Positions 8,190-17,276 of a stretch of 64,000 nucleotides of DNA are shown here, one piece after another. Made by a program: the position numbers and the translations under genes. Positions within the stretch are counted from its first letter, which is position 1. Each line of letters starts with the position of its first letter. Source of the DNA: Candidatus Thermochlorobacteriaceae bacterium (GTDB lineage Bacteria; Bacteroidota; Chlorobiia; Chlorobiales; Thermochlorobacteraceae); assembly GCA_029263855.1 (NCBI GenBank), contig JAJUFC010000005.1:1-64000 (forward strand), given 5' to 3'. Under the pieces are notes generated by a model. It was given only the letters and a program-made list of their open reading frames with translations, searched no databases and had not been told where the DNA came from.

Positions 8190-9110
8190 TCACATCATGT
8201 CGACGCGCTTACGAAGGTAAGCGAGCAATGAGCGGTCGAAGGGTTCTGATGTGTCAAACAAAACATAGTCTATCCCGTTATCGGTCAGGTCGCGCCGCAA
8301 TTTTCCGATATGCGCTTCAAACGCGCTGAGGTATGCGGCGTGAATCTGTTTCGGCGAGGTTGTTATCACTTCTCCCGTTTCCAAATCCAAGAGTTCCGAA
8401 TCGCCCCCGATTTCAAAATCTCGCTCTACTTTATCAAGCAAGTGAAAGGCAATCACTTCGTTTTGGCGATGGCGAAAATGTTTGAGTGCGGCAACGGTTT
8501 TATCGACCTCGTCCCAAAAGTCGCTGATAATGATGATGAGACTGCGCTTGTCCAATCGCTTGGCAAAATCTGCCAATGCGCTGGCGGTACTGGTTCTTTC
8601 GCCTTGGGATTCAGAAACGAGTTTGCTTGTTTCGGCGAGCGTTTTAAGGATTAAGGTTTGATGCGACGATTTTACGCTTGGCGGAAAGAACTGATGAAGT
8701 TTTTCGCTGTAAGTTACGAGACTGACGGCGTCGCGCTGTTGAACCATCAAAAGCGTAAGGGCGGCGGCAAGGTAGGTTGCGTATTCAATTTTCGGCAGAA
8801 ATTTTTTGTCCGAAGAATAGCGCATGGAGCTTGACGTATCCAGCAGAATGTAAGAACGCAGATTTGTTTCTTCTTCGTATTGCTTGACATAATACTTTCC
8901 TGTTCGAGCATAAACGCGCCAATCGACATGCCGCACTTCGTCGCCAAATGTGTATTGCCGATGCTCCGCAAATTCAACACTGAAGCCGTGATACGGGCTT
9001 TTGTGTAAGCCTGTGATAAATCCTTCTACAATCGCTTTTGCTTTGAGTTCAATAGACTTCAGCGTAGAAACCGTCTGCGGGTTTAGGTATTTGCGATAGT
9101 CTTCGGGCAT
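8190..9110 (-). CDS. DUF58 domain protein with von Willebrand factor A fold
   Basis: DUF58 proteins work with MoxR ATPases, often in envelope or oxidase maturation. The family signature GLHKSPYHGFSVEFAEHR is near residue 35, followed by GDEVRHVDWRVYARTGKYYVKQYEEE. A MIDAS-like motif LLDTSSSMRY opens the vWA part and IIISDFWDE closes it. No membrane helix is present, so this is the soluble class. It follows the SDR gene by three bases on the same strand. A MoxR ATPase is encoded in the window, but 43 kb away. Confidence 0.9.
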   Translation of the reverse strand: MPEDYRKYLNPQTVSTLKSIELKAKAIVEGFITGLHKSPYHGFSVEFAEHRQYTFGDEVRHVDWRVYARTGKYYVKQYEEETNLRSYILLDTSSSMRYSSDKKFLPKIEYATYLAAALTLLMVQQRDAVSLVTYSEKLHQFFPPSVKSSHQTLILKTLAETSKLVSESQGERTSTASALADFAKRLDKRSLIIIISDFWDEVDKTVAALKHFRHRQNEVIAFHLLDKVERDFEIGGDSELLDLETGEVITTSPKQIHAAYLSAFEAHIGKLRRDLTDNGIDYVLFDTSEPFDRSLLAYLRKRVDMM

Positions 9111-9113
9111 CGC

Positions 9114-10100
9114 TCAAAGCAAGTGGTTCATCTTGTAGTATTCGTAGGCGTGAACGATGCTTTCTTCAGGCTGTCGCACTTTAAGCCCAAGTTCTTGAAT
9201 GGCTTTTTGTGGTGTATAATAAAAATACTTTGTTGCGCTTAACAGGATTTCTCGATTGGCAAGTGCGGTTATTCGCCTGATTTTACGGGCGTTTTCGGTC
9301 AAAGCCACAAAAATTTTGACAATGCTTTCAGTAATTGGAACAAAGACTTTCGGCGCACCGACGATGTCGCAGATGAGGTCGAAGAGTTCTTTATAGGAGA
9401 GATTTTTTCCGCCCAAAATATACCGTTCGCCTGTTCTGCCTTTTTCCATCGCCGCAAGATGCCCATCAACCACATCTTCAATATCCGACACATTCACGCC
9501 GCCCGAAGGATAAACGGGCACTTTTCGCAAATACAAATCGCGAATCAGCATGCCCGCATTAAAGTTGATGTCGCCTGCACCAAAAACATAACTTGGATTG
9601 ACAATCACGCAGTCAAGTCCTTTCTTGACCGCTTCGGCGACTTCCAATTCAGCGAGGTGCTTGGAAGTGTAATAATCGACTTTGAGGTCGTCCAAATTCC
9701 ACTGTTGGGATTCGTTGGCGGGCTCTTTCGTTCCTGTAATTCCGATTGCAGAAACGGAACTTGTATAGACGACTCGCGAAACGCCGTTTTCTCTTGCAAC
9801 ATCGAGCAAATTGCGTGTTCCCGCAACGTTGATGTTGTAAAGTTGCTCGCGTTTTCCCGAACCGATGTAGGCTTTTCCTGCACAATGGTAAACCTGTGAG
9901 ACGCCTTTGGTTGCTTCATCAAGCGATGCCTTGTCGGTAATATCGCCATAGACGATTTTCACGCGCGATTCAAAGTCGCTGATGGCACGGTGGCTCGACT
10001 TTTTGCGCATTAAGATGCGCACAGGATAACCTAATTCGACAAGGTGTCGCGCTAGGTTTGAGCCAATAAACCCTGTCGCGCCTGTTACTAAAACGTCCAT
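9114..10100 (-). CDS. NAD(P)-dependent epimerase/dehydratase (extended SDR, HpnA/dihydroflavonol reductase-like)
   Basis: The N-terminus has the cofactor loop VTGATGFIGSNLARHL. The acidic residue of GDITDKASLDEA, the active-site TSSVSAIG and the catalytic YYTSKHLAELE (Tyr and Lys) follow. At 328 residues it is a full-length extended SDR. Its overall pattern resembles HpnA, a hopanoid-associated sugar epimerase, and the dihydroflavonol reductases; no hopanoid gene is nearby, so the substrate stays open. The gene ends three bases before the DUF58 gene, which suggests co-transcription. Confidence 0.85.
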   Translation of the reverse strand: MDVLVTGATGFIGSNLARHLVELGYPVRILMRKKSSHRAISDFESRVKIVYGDITDKASLDEATKGVSQVYHCAGKAYIGSGKREQLYNINVAGTRNLLDVARENGVSRVVYTSSVSAIGITGTKEPANESQQWNLDDLKVDYYTSKHLAELEVAEAVKKGLDCVIVNPSYVFGAGDINFNAGMLIRDLYLRKVPVYPSGGVNVSDIEDVVDGHLAAMEKGRTGERYILGGKNLSYKELFDLICDIVGAPKVFVPITESIVKIFVALTENARKIRRITALANREILLSATKYFYYTPQKAIQELGLKVRQPEESIVHAYEYYKMNHLL

Positions 10101-10222
10101 AGTTCATTCTCCTCAATTCAGATGGGGTTCTTGCATAGCGAATGCAAGTTACTTTTGCTATAAATGTTCTTTGTGTGTTTTTCAGCACAGTTCTGTTCAT
10201 CAAAACGGAGTTTATTTTTCAA

Positions 10223-10804
10223 TCACTTTTTCTGCGCCTTTGACTTTGCAGACGATTTAGGCAGTTCATTTTTTGCCAATGCAGTCGCCGCCGTCAATTT
10301 TTCATTTTCGATTTCTTTTAGCCTTGCTTTCAGGTCTTTTTCAACTTTTTCATGCGCCTCCATTGAAGCCTCAAGCACTGGCTTAGCTTCAACATACATC
10401 ACGTCGTAAGTCGTGAAGTCTTCATCGATGAGTTCCGTGCTGTGCGTGAAATTTAGAGGCTGCTTGAGTTTCTCCAACAGGGATTTCATGCCGTCCATAG
10501 CCGTTTTGGCCTTTTCTAAGTTTTCATTGTGCGCGTCGACGATTTTGCGATGTTCTTTTGTAAGTGCGTTGTAGATGGAATCCGCCTTGCCTTTGCGTTC
10601 TTTTTTCAGCCTTGCGTTAATTTCATCGAATTCCGCTTGTTCTTTTGAAAGATACTCGGCGGTGCCTTCAAACTTCGCCACTTCTTGCTCCATCGTTGCA
10701 AGCGTTTTTTCGATATCGCCAATGAGTTTTTGCTGGTGCGCCGTCGGCTTGCAACCAACGACCGTGAGTGCGAGGAATGAGAACAGGATAATGTTTCGAA
10801 CCAT
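10223..10804 (-). CDS. Coiled-coil lipoprotein of unknown function
   Basis: A signal peptide ends in the lipobox VVGC-K (Cys at residue 18). The remaining 175 residues are highly charged and almost entirely helical with heptad-like spacing (EKTLATMEQEVAKFEGTAEY; AHEKVEKDLKARLKEIENEK), ending in a Lys-rich tail. I recognise no family. It should be a periplasm-facing lipid-anchored rod. It lies 89 bases downstream of the BMP lipoprotein gene on the same strand. Confidence 0.75.
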   Translation of the reverse strand: MVRNIILFSFLALTVVGCKPTAHQQKLIGDIEKTLATMEQEVAKFEGTAEYLSKEQAEFDEINARLKKERKGKADSIYNALTKEHRKIVDAHNENLEKAKTAMDGMKSLLEKLKQPLNFTHSTELIDEDFTTYDVMYVEAKPVLEASMEAHEKVEKDLKARLKEIENEKLTAATALAKNELPKSSAKSKAQKK

Positions 10805-10893
10805 TGATTATTGTTGTTAAAGGTTTTCAGAATATGTCGATTAAGCACCTGCAACTGCAAAATAGAGAACGTCGAATGTTCCCACAATTTCCT

Positions 10894-11925
10894 TTACATC
10901 GGTTTGATTTCGCCTTGAATGATTTTACGGCGTAATTCTTCCACTGCTGTGCGAACGCTGTCAGAAATGAGATATCGATTCACATCGTTGTAAATGTAGT
11001 CAACCCCTTTTTCCGCTAAGCCTAAGACTTTGTGCCCGCCCTTGAATGTGCCATTTTTCACATTGCCAATTTCATTCAGCACCACTTCATCAACAACTTT
11101 GACCATGCTGGTTAAAACGAATGTTTTGCCATCAGGCGTTTTGGCTTCATTTTCCTGGTTCATATCCACTCCGATAACGAGCCGCGACTTCTCTCTCGCC
11201 GCTTCAAAAACGCCCAGCCCCGTAATACCTGAGGCGTGATAAATTACATCGGCATTTTGGTTGTATTGCGAAAGTGCCAGTTCCTTTCCCTTTGCGGGGT
11301 TCTTAAAGCCTTCACCCGTCAAGCCTGCATAACCCGTAATCACTTTCACATCAGGGCGAACCTGCTTCGCGCCGTTTTCATAACCTTTTTGAAACTTGCG
11401 AATCAGCGGCGAATCCATTCCGCCAACAAAGCCAATCACGCCCGTTTTGCTCACCATCGCCGCAAGCGCACCCACAAGAAATGAGCCTTCTTCTTCGCGA
11501 AAGGTTATGGCGGCAAGATTTTCAGGAATAGATTTGCTTGTGTCGACCGAATAGTCGATGCACACATATTTTTTGTTGGGAAATTCTTTTGCAACTGCTG
11601 TAATATCATCGGTGAAAATAAACCCTGCACCAATAATGATGGCAATATCGCTTTGTGAGGAAAGTTGTCGGAGTGCGGCTTCGCGGTCTGCGCCTTCTCC
11701 GGGTTCAATGTATTCATAACCAATTCCGAACTTCTCTTTTGCCATTTCTACGCCGCGAAATGCCGCGTCGTTGAAGGATTTATCGCCCCGACCGCCTACA
11801 TCAAACACCAACCCTGATTTGAACTTCTCCCCTTTCTCATCTTTGTCTGTTTTTTTGGAAGAACAATTTATTGCAATAACAGATATTAAAACATACCCAA
11901 TTAAAGTCCTTATGTGCGCGGTCAT
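10894..11925 (-). CDS. BMP family (Med/BmpA/PnrA) substrate-binding lipoprotein
   Basis: A lipobox (IAINC-S, Cys at residue 21) precedes a type I periplasmic binding domain. The BMP motifs are clear: GLVFDVGGRGDKSFNDAAF, EPGEGADREAALRQLSS, IIIGAGFIFTD, AALAAMVSKTGVIGFVGGMD, VIYHASGITGLGVFEAA and IGVDMNQE. Characterised members bind nucleosides (PnrA) for ABC import. No permease or ATPase lies beside it. The gene starts 19 bases after nuoJ, so the two probably share a transcript, an unusual pairing. Confidence 0.9.
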   Translation of the reverse strand: MTAHIRTLIGYVLISVIAINCSSKKTDKDEKGEKFKSGLVFDVGGRGDKSFNDAAFRGVEMAKEKFGIGYEYIEPGEGADREAALRQLSSQSDIAIIIGAGFIFTDDITAVAKEFPNKKYVCIDYSVDTSKSIPENLAAITFREEEGSFLVGALAAMVSKTGVIGFVGGMDSPLIRKFQKGYENGAKQVRPDVKVITGYAGLTGEGFKNPAKGKELALSQYNQNADVIYHASGITGLGVFEAAREKSRLVIGVDMNQENEAKTPDGKTFVLTSMVKVVDEVVLNEIGNVKNGTFKGGHKVLGLAEKGVDYIYNDVNRYLISDSVRTAVEELRRKIIQGEIKPM

Positions 11926-11944
11926 TTCACCGTGAGTTTTGTTG

Positions 11945-12469
11945 TTATGTGTTCGGACTGAAGTTTTTCTTGGCTAAAACAATCGCACCAACAACTGCAA
12001 GCAGCAGCAAGATGGAAACGATTTCAAACGGAAAGAGAAAGTTCGTAATCAACTCGCGTCCGATGTTTTTCGCTTCTCCGATTTCAACTGGCGTGAGCGT
12101 CGTGGACTTTTGAGGCAGATTGATTTTCAAACCGAGAATGTAGAGCACTTCCACCAGCAAAACGCCGCCGAGCAAAATGCCGAAGCCTTTTTGTAAATCG
12201 AATTTTTCTTTAAGCGCCTGCTCATCGTCCAAGTTGAGCAACATAATTGTGAAGAGAAAAAGCACCATAATCGCGCCCGCATACACAATCACTTGCACAA
12301 CGGCGATAAACTGCGCTTCGAGCAGCAAGTAAATGCCGCCAAGTGCGAAAAAATTTAGCACCAAAAACAGCGCGCTGGTTACAGGATTTCTCGACCAAAC
12401 CGTACCGATTGACCCCACCATCACTAACGCGCCCAAAAACGAAAACAAAATGAATGAAACGGTTTCCAT
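11945..12469 (-). CDS. nuoJ: NADH-quinone oxidoreductase subunit J
   Basis: NuoJ is a membrane subunit of respiratory complex I. The 174-residue protein has five predicted helices. The third holds the well-known distorted stretch IVYAGAIMVLFLFTIML that links the proton channels to the quinone site. FFALGGIYLLLEAQFIAVVQV before it is also typical. Neither nuoI nor nuoK is next to it: the upstream neighbour is divergent and the downstream neighbour is a BMP lipoprotein. A -7-like TAAATTTG (12520-12527, minus) lies about 50 bases upstream. Confidence 0.92.
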   Translation of the reverse strand: METVSFILFSFLGALVMVGSIGTVWSRNPVTSALFLVLNFFALGGIYLLLEAQFIAVVQVIVYAGAIMVLFLFTIMLLNLDDEQALKEKFDLQKGFGILLGGVLLVEVLYILGLKINLPQKSTTLTPVEIGEAKNIGRELITNFLFPFEIVSILLLLAVVGAIVLAKKNFSPNT

Positions 12470-12659
12470 TTGCAGAACTTCTTGGAAGGCTATTGAAAAT
12501 GATGTTTGAAAGACGGGCGCAAATTTACAAAAATGTTTCCCAACTTTTTGGCGACTTTTCTCGCGCGTTAGCCTCTTCTCTTCAAACCGATTCTCAAAAC
12601 AGACCTCGCTGAACAGATTAAGTCAGATGCGTTATATTGCGCAGTTTAATCATATCGTC

Positions 12660-13382
12660 ATGAACGCGAACTTGCTTTCGTATCATAAAATCACCGACCG
12701 CATGGATTTCGGAATCACAACGCGTACCCTTCGCGACTTCCGAAACGACGTTGCCTTGATTCACTCCCTCCCCGACGACCAACGCCCTAACTTTTGCTTC
12801 GACGACGGCTACGAGGACACCTTCACCAATGCCTTTCCGATTCTTTCCGAATTTGGCTTTACAGCAAATCTCTTCATCATTACAGGGCTTCTGGGAAAAT
12901 TGAACTCGTGGGATTTTACCTTCTTCGGCACTTTCAAGCACCTTTCGCGCGAACAAGTCAAAGCCCTTTCCGACGCGGGATGGAACATCGGAAGCCACAC
13001 GAAATCACACCTTGCGCTCACCACGCTCTCGCCCTCTCTGCTTCGCGCCGAACTTCTCGATTCAAAAAAGTTTTTGGAAGATTTGCTCGGCAAGGCAGTT
13101 ACAAGCATTTCGTTTCCATTCGGCAATTTCAACGCACGGGTTCTTGATGCCTGCAAAGAAGTCGGGTTTCAGGAAGCCATTTCGATTAAAAAATCTTCGC
13201 TCGATGGCTTTGTTAAGCTTAGCAAAGCCGTTTATCGGTTTGACTCGCTGAACTCGATTCGCGCCAAACTCCGTAATGCCCCGCTTGAACTCTTGCGCCT
13301 ACGCACCATCAATGCCTGTTCTGGTGCAACCATTTTCATGCATAAACTCAAAGGCTATAGCCCTATTCACCATGCAGAGTAG
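12660..13382 (+). CDS. Polysaccharide deacetylase family protein (NodB homology domain)
   Basis: The NodB motifs are FCFDDGYED (motif 1, catalytic and metal Asp) and GSHTKSHLAL (motif 2, His-x3-His). SFPFGNFNARVLDACKEVGF supplies motif 3. Such enzymes remove acetyl groups from chitin, peptidoglycan or exopolysaccharide. There is no signal peptide, so it may act in the cytoplasm on a precursor. The ATG at 12660 gives the usual MNANLLSYHKI start; an ATG at 12627 would add eleven residues. The end overlaps the next gene by 11 bases. Confidence 0.85.
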   Translation: MNANLLSYHKITDRMDFGITTRTLRDFRNDVALIHSLPDDQRPNFCFDDGYEDTFTNAFPILSEFGFTANLFIITGLLGKLNSWDFTFFGTFKHLSREQVKALSDAGWNIGSHTKSHLALTTLSPSLLRAELLDSKKFLEDLLGKAVTSISFPFGNFNARVLDACKEVGFQEAISIKKSSLDGFVKLSKAVYRFDSLNSIRAKLRNAPLELLRLRTINACSGATIFMHKLKGYSPIHHAE

Positions 13383-14595
13383 TTCATCGAGATACCTCAT
13401 CATTGGACTTGCGACCGTATTGTTTTTCATTTTAGGCTACATGATGCGCGAGTCGCTCTCCCCGTTTATCATATATCTTTTCATCGCCGCGCTTTGCTAT
13501 CCGCTCCGCTCGAATGCGTTTGTCGTCCGACTTTTTTGGCTTTCTACCGTTTTAATTGTGATTTGGATTTTGAGCGTGCTTTCAGGCTTGCTCGCGCCGT
13601 TCATCATTGCCTTTATTTTAGCCTTTCTCTTTGAGCCGCTGATGGAATGGCTTGTCTCAAAAAAGGTGAAGCGTTCCTATTCCGCCGTGCTGATTACGCT
13701 TTTGGGTGTCGGTAGCATTTTCCTTTTAATCTTTTTAACCATTCCGCTCATCACAGCGCAATCGCAATCGCTTGCCGACGCGCTCGCTAATTTGCCCGAA
13801 CAGTTCGATAGCATTTTTGACAGCCTCGAGCAACTCCCGCTCGTCAAACAATACGACATTGATATTTCCGCTCTTCGCAGTTCAATCGTTTCATTTTTTC
13901 AAGCCAAAGGCAACGGACTGAGCAACCTTCTAACAGATATTCTCTCCAAAGCGGCACAAAGCGTTCCGACGCTCATTTCAGCCATTGTCAATATCGTCTT
14001 GATTCCGGTACTTGTGTTTTACTTTCTGAGCGATTTTCCAACAATTAAGCAAACGCTTCTCAACCTCATTCCGCGCGAATACTTCCCGACGGCATCGGAA
14101 TACTTTGGGCTTGCGGGGGCGATTCTTCGCCAATACTTGCGTGGGCAAGTCATCATCATGTTCATCTTGATTGCGATTTATTCATCGCTTTTCTTTTTGA
14201 TTGGGTTAGGCTACTCGCTTTTGCTTGGGATTGTCTATGGCGTGATGGCGTTTGTGCCGTATATCGGCGGGATTATCGCGCTCACGCTTAGCGTGATTGT
14301 GGCACTCTTTGGCGAAGCAGTTGGGCGGACGATTGTGCTGATTCTCATTATTTACGCGCTTGTTCACGCGATTGAAAACTTCATTCTCGTTCCGAAAATC
14401 ATTGGTGAGCGCGTCAAACTCAATCCGATTGTCTTGTTCTTAGCCATTTTTCTTTTCGGATATTTCTTCGGCTTTTTCGGCGTGCTTTCCGCTGTGCCGC
14501 TCTCGGCGTTTCTCGTTGAGATTTTGAACAAACAACTTGCGATTGCTTCGCAGAAAAAAAACATTGATGATTCTTCAAGCAGAGAACCTCTATAA
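13372..14595 (+). CDS. AI-2E family transporter (PF01594)
   Basis: The 407-residue protein has about eight membrane helices: pairs near the N-terminus (LIIGLATVLFFILGYMM; PFIIYLFIAALCYPL), then AFLFEPLMEWL, a helical soluble section (about residues 130-190) and a C-terminal bundle containing the family signature YSLLLGIVYGVMAFVPYIGG. Members export autoinducer-2 or act as Na+/H+ antiporters; the substrate here is unknown. The start at ATG 13372 overlaps the deacetylase gene, and the end overlaps the ABC ATPase start by 29 bases, so the three genes are translationally linked. Confidence 0.9.
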   Translation: MQSSSSRYLIIGLATVLFFILGYMMRESLSPFIIYLFIAALCYPLRSNAFVVRLFWLSTVLIVIWILSVLSGLLAPFIIAFILAFLFEPLMEWLVSKKVKRSYSAVLITLLGVGSIFLLIFLTIPLITAQSQSLADALANLPEQFDSIFDSLEQLPLVKQYDIDISALRSSIVSFFQAKGNGLSNLLTDILSKAAQSVPTLISAIVNIVLIPVLVFYFLSDFPTIKQTLLNLIPREYFPTASEYFGLAGAILRQYLRGQVIIMFILIAIYSSLFFLIGLGYSLLLGIVYGVMAFVPYIGGIIALTLSVIVALFGEAVGRTIVLILIIYALVHAIENFILVPKIIGERVKLNPIVLFLAIFLFGYFFGFFGVLSAVPLSAFLVEILNKQLAIASQKKNIDDSSSREPL

Positions 14596-15259
14596 ATCTT
14601 ACACCCCCAAAGGCAGAGAGCGAATCGATATTCTCAAAGGCGTTTCGCTTTCTGTGGGCGAGCACGAAATTGTCTCGATTATCGGCGCGTCAGGAAGTGG
14701 GAAAACCACACTGCTCAACATTCTCGGCACGCTCGACACCGCCGACGACGGCGAACTTCGTTTCAAATCCGACGTGATTTTTTCCAACAAGAAGTTTCAC
14801 TTAAACCCCGAAGCCATCGCGAAGTTTCGCAACCAGCGCATCGGATTTGTGTTTCAGTTTCATCATTTGCTCGATGATTTCACCGCACTTGAAAACGCCG
14901 CCATGCCGCACTACATCTTGACCAATGATTTCAAACTTGCCAAAGAGAAAGCCGAAGCCTTGCTCGTTACGGTCGGCTTGAAGGAGCGGCTCAATCATCT
15001 GCCCTCGGAATTAAGCGGTGGCGAAGCGCAACGGGTTGCAATCGCACGCGCACTTGTCAATTCGCCCGTTGTCGTTTTTGCCGATGAGCCGTCAGGAAAT
15101 TTAGATTCCAAAAACAGCGATAAACTCTACGAACTCATTGCCGAACTTTCGCATCAGCAAAACACATCATTTGTGATTGTAACGCATAACAATCGCTACG
15201 CCGAACTTTCGTCTCGGACGTTTGAAATGCGCGACGGCGTTCTCCAACAAGTTCGCTAA
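14567..15259 (+). CDS. lolD: LolD-type ABC transporter ATP-binding protein
   Basis: The ATPase has Walker A IGASGSGKTTLLN, Q-loop region IGFVFQFHHLLDDFTALEN, signature LSGGEAQRVAIARALV, Walker B VVFADEPSGNLD and H-loop VIVTHNNRYA. The FQFHHLLDDFTALEN pattern is typical of LolD, which powers release of lipoproteins from the inner membrane to the carrier LolA. The MacB family is close, so the assignment is probable. The ATG at 14567 gives 230 residues. No LolC/E permease is in the window. Confidence 0.85.
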   Translation: MILQAENLYKSYTPKGRERIDILKGVSLSVGEHEIVSIIGASGSGKTTLLNILGTLDTADDGELRFKSDVIFSNKKFHLNPEAIAKFRNQRIGFVFQFHHLLDDFTALENAAMPHYILTNDFKLAKEKAEALLVTVGLKERLNHLPSELSGGEAQRVAIARALVNSPVVVFADEPSGNLDSKNSDKLYELIAELSHQQNTSFVIVTHNNRYAELSSRTFEMRDGVLQQVR

Positions 15260-15558
15260 CCCGACACGGTTTCGCCTGTCCAGCGCGACATGCCCCCAAT
15301 CATATTCACCACATTTACAAAGCCTAATTGAATGAGCAAGCCTGACGCGCTTTGACTGCGAATCCCGTGTTCACATAGCACAATGATTTCTTTTTCGGGG
15401 TCTAATTCGCTCTGGCGAAGCAAGAGTTCATCGAGCGGAATGTTGATGGCTTTTGCAATTCGGCGATGTGCATATTCGCCTCTCGTGCGAACATCAAGAA
15501 AAACGACGTCCGCCTCGTTTAATTTTTTCTCTGCATCTTGTGGATAAATGTGCGTCAT
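15256..15558 (-). CDS. Single-domain rhodanese-like protein
   Basis: A 100-residue rhodanese domain with FLDVRTRGEYAHRRIAKAINIP and the active-site loop CEHGIRSQSA, where the cysteine would carry sulfur as a persulfide. It ends with the usual GGMSRWTGE. It is cytoplasmic. The likely role is sulfur transfer, but no partner gene is adjacent. It converges with lolD and overlaps it by four bases. Confidence 0.9.
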   Translation of the reverse strand: MTHIYPQDAEKKLNEADVVFLDVRTRGEYAHRRIAKAINIPLDELLLRQSELDPEKEIIVLCEHGIRSQSASGLLIQLGFVNVVNMIGGMSRWTGETVSG

Positions 15559-15597
15559 AATTGTTGGATTATGATTTATGTGTCATAAACACGCAAG

Positions 15598-15631
15598 TTT
15601 GTTTTTCAATTCACAAAAAGCCTTATCTTTG
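15598..15631 (+). promoter_or_regulatory. Promoter-like site before the phosphoglucose/phosphomannose isomerase gene
   Basis: TTTG at 15598-15601 and TATCTTTG at 15624-15631 are separated by 22 bases. This is longer than the 19-20 seen for the tRNA promoters in this window but within the range reported for Bacteroidota. It lies 80 bases before the ATG. Confidence 0.45.
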
Positions 15632-15710
15632 TGCGCAACATTGACCGCCATTCGCATCACCGCTTTTTGAAGGCTCACTTTTTCACTGTAATCCGATTTC
15701 ATTCAAAACC

Positions 15711-16769
15711 ATGTCCATATCCGAAAAAACTATTCGTGCTGTCGATAAGTCGCAAATGAACTTGCGCATTCAAAACCTTTATCAGCAATTTGAAACCGAG
15801 TTTTCACTTCTCAACGAGAAGAGTAAAATTTCAAAGAGCAAGGTCAAAAGCATTGTCGTTACAGGGCTTGGCGGCTCGGCAATCGGTGGAGACTTGGTGC
15901 GTGCCTACGTTTCAGGAGAGTGTTCCGTTCCGATTTTCGTTAATCGCAATTACACCTTACCTGCCTTTGTAAATGATTCAACGCTTGTGATTGTCTCGTC
16001 GTATTCGGGCAACACAGAAGAAACGCTTTCTGCTTATCACGATGCAATTAAGCGCAAGGCGCAAGTTTTTTGCATCACATCAGGCGGAGAGGTTGAAGCC
16101 CTTGCCTTGAAGCACAAACACTACACCGTTAAAATTCCGACAGGCGCGCCGCCACGCACGGCAATCGGCTACTCGCTTGTGCCTATGCTACAAACCCTCG
16201 CCAAATTTGGCTTTATCGGGAACAAAGACAAAGACATTGCCGAAACCGCTCGCTACTTGAAGGAAAAATCACTTGCTTACGCCAATTTCAAAGACAAGCA
16301 AAATTTTGCGGTTCAACTTGCCAAGAAGTGCTACGGCAAACTGCCCATCATCTACACCAGCGACGATTTCACCAGTGCCGTCGGCGTGCGTTGGAAAGGT
16401 CAGATTTGCGAGAACGCTAAAATGCTCGCGTATTCAAATGTATTTCCCGAACTCAATCACAACGAACTCGTTGGGTGGAATCAGTATAAAGACCTGCTCA
16501 AAAAAACGACGGTGATGATGCTTCACGACAAGAGCGACCACCCGCGCACCGCGTTCAGAATGAGCGTTACAAAATCCATCATCAAGAAATATGCTTCCGA
16601 TGTGATTGATATTGAGAGCGAGGGCAAGTCGCTTCTGACACGGCTTTTCTCCTTGATTTTACTTGGGGATTGGGTGAGTTACTACCTTTCCATTTTGAAC
16701 GGCATCGATGCAACGCCGGTTAAAGCCATTGACTTTTTGAAAGAATCACTTTCTAACTTCAAAGGATAG
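15711..16769 (+). CDS. Bifunctional phosphoglucose/phosphomannose isomerase
   Basis: Two SIS domains form the enzyme. VVTGLGGSAIGGDLVRAY and IVSSYSGNTEETLSAY are the sugar-phosphate sites of the first; the second holds YTSDDFTSAVGVRWKGQICENAKMLAYSN and the catalytic-type NHNELVGW. The 352-residue length and these motifs fit the archaeal/Aquifex-type Pgi/Pmi, which interconverts glucose-6-P, mannose-6-P and fructose-6-P. It is followed by a histidine phosphatase gene three bases downstream. Confidence 0.9.
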   Translation: MSISEKTIRAVDKSQMNLRIQNLYQQFETEFSLLNEKSKISKSKVKSIVVTGLGGSAIGGDLVRAYVSGECSVPIFVNRNYTLPAFVNDSTLVIVSSYSGNTEETLSAYHDAIKRKAQVFCITSGGEVEALALKHKHYTVKIPTGAPPRTAIGYSLVPMLQTLAKFGFIGNKDKDIAETARYLKEKSLAYANFKDKQNFAVQLAKKCYGKLPIIYTSDDFTSAVGVRWKGQICENAKMLAYSNVFPELNHNELVGWNQYKDLLKKTTVMMLHDKSDHPRTAFRMSVTKSIIKKYASDVIDIESEGKSLLTRLFSLILLGDWVSYYLSILNGIDATPVKAIDFLKESLSNFKG

Positions 16770-16772
16770 GCT

Positions 16773-17276
16773 TTGAAACAACTTTATTTGATTCGGCACG
16801 CCAAATCCAGTTGGGACTATCCCGACCTCACAGACTTTGAGCGACCGCTCAACAAGCGCGGCTTGCGCGACGCCCCCTTTATGGGCATGATTTTACGCGA
16901 AAAGCAGATTGCGCCAGAACTCTTTCTTTCAAGTCCTGCCAAACGCGCTCTGACCACCGCTCAACTGTTTGCCAACGCGATGAATTACCCAGCCGCACAA
17001 ATTGTTACTGAGCCTCGCATTTATGAATCCTCTCGGCAAACGCTTTTAGACATTATTCAGTCGCTTCCCGATACGCTCAACAGTGCGGCAATTTTTTGCC
17101 ACAATCCTGCCATTACTGACCTTGCCAATTTTCTTTCCGATAAAAGCATCGACAATGTGCCGACATGTGGCATTTTTTCCGTCAATCTCGATTCGCCCTC
17201 GTGGCGCAGTCTTGAACAAGGCAAATGCGTGTTTAACTTTTTTCTTTATCCGAAAAAGTTTTTGAATGCTGTTTAA
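16773..17276 (+). CDS. SixA-like histidine phosphatase
   Basis: The RHAK motif (LYLIRHAKSSWDYPD) at the N-terminus contains the phospho-accepting His, and FCHNPAITDLANFLS contains the second catalytic His. At 167 residues it matches SixA, which removes phosphate from the HPt domains of sensor kinases. It starts at TTG, three bases after the isomerase stop, with AAAGGA just upstream. It overlaps the convergent sensor kinase gene by four bases. Confidence 0.88.
   Translation: MKQLYLIRHAKSSWDYPDLTDFERPLNKRGLRDAPFMGMILREKQIAPELFLSSPAKRALTTAQLFANAMNYPAAQIVTEPRIYESSRQTLLDIIQSLPDTLNSAAIFCHNPAITDLANFLSDKSIDNVPTCGIFSVNLDSPSWRSLEQGKCVFNFFLYPKKFLNAV

Noticed and set aside
10151-10158. TACTTTTG promoter -7 element on the plus strand
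   Set aside because: No plus-strand gene follows and no -33 TTTG stands at the right distance.
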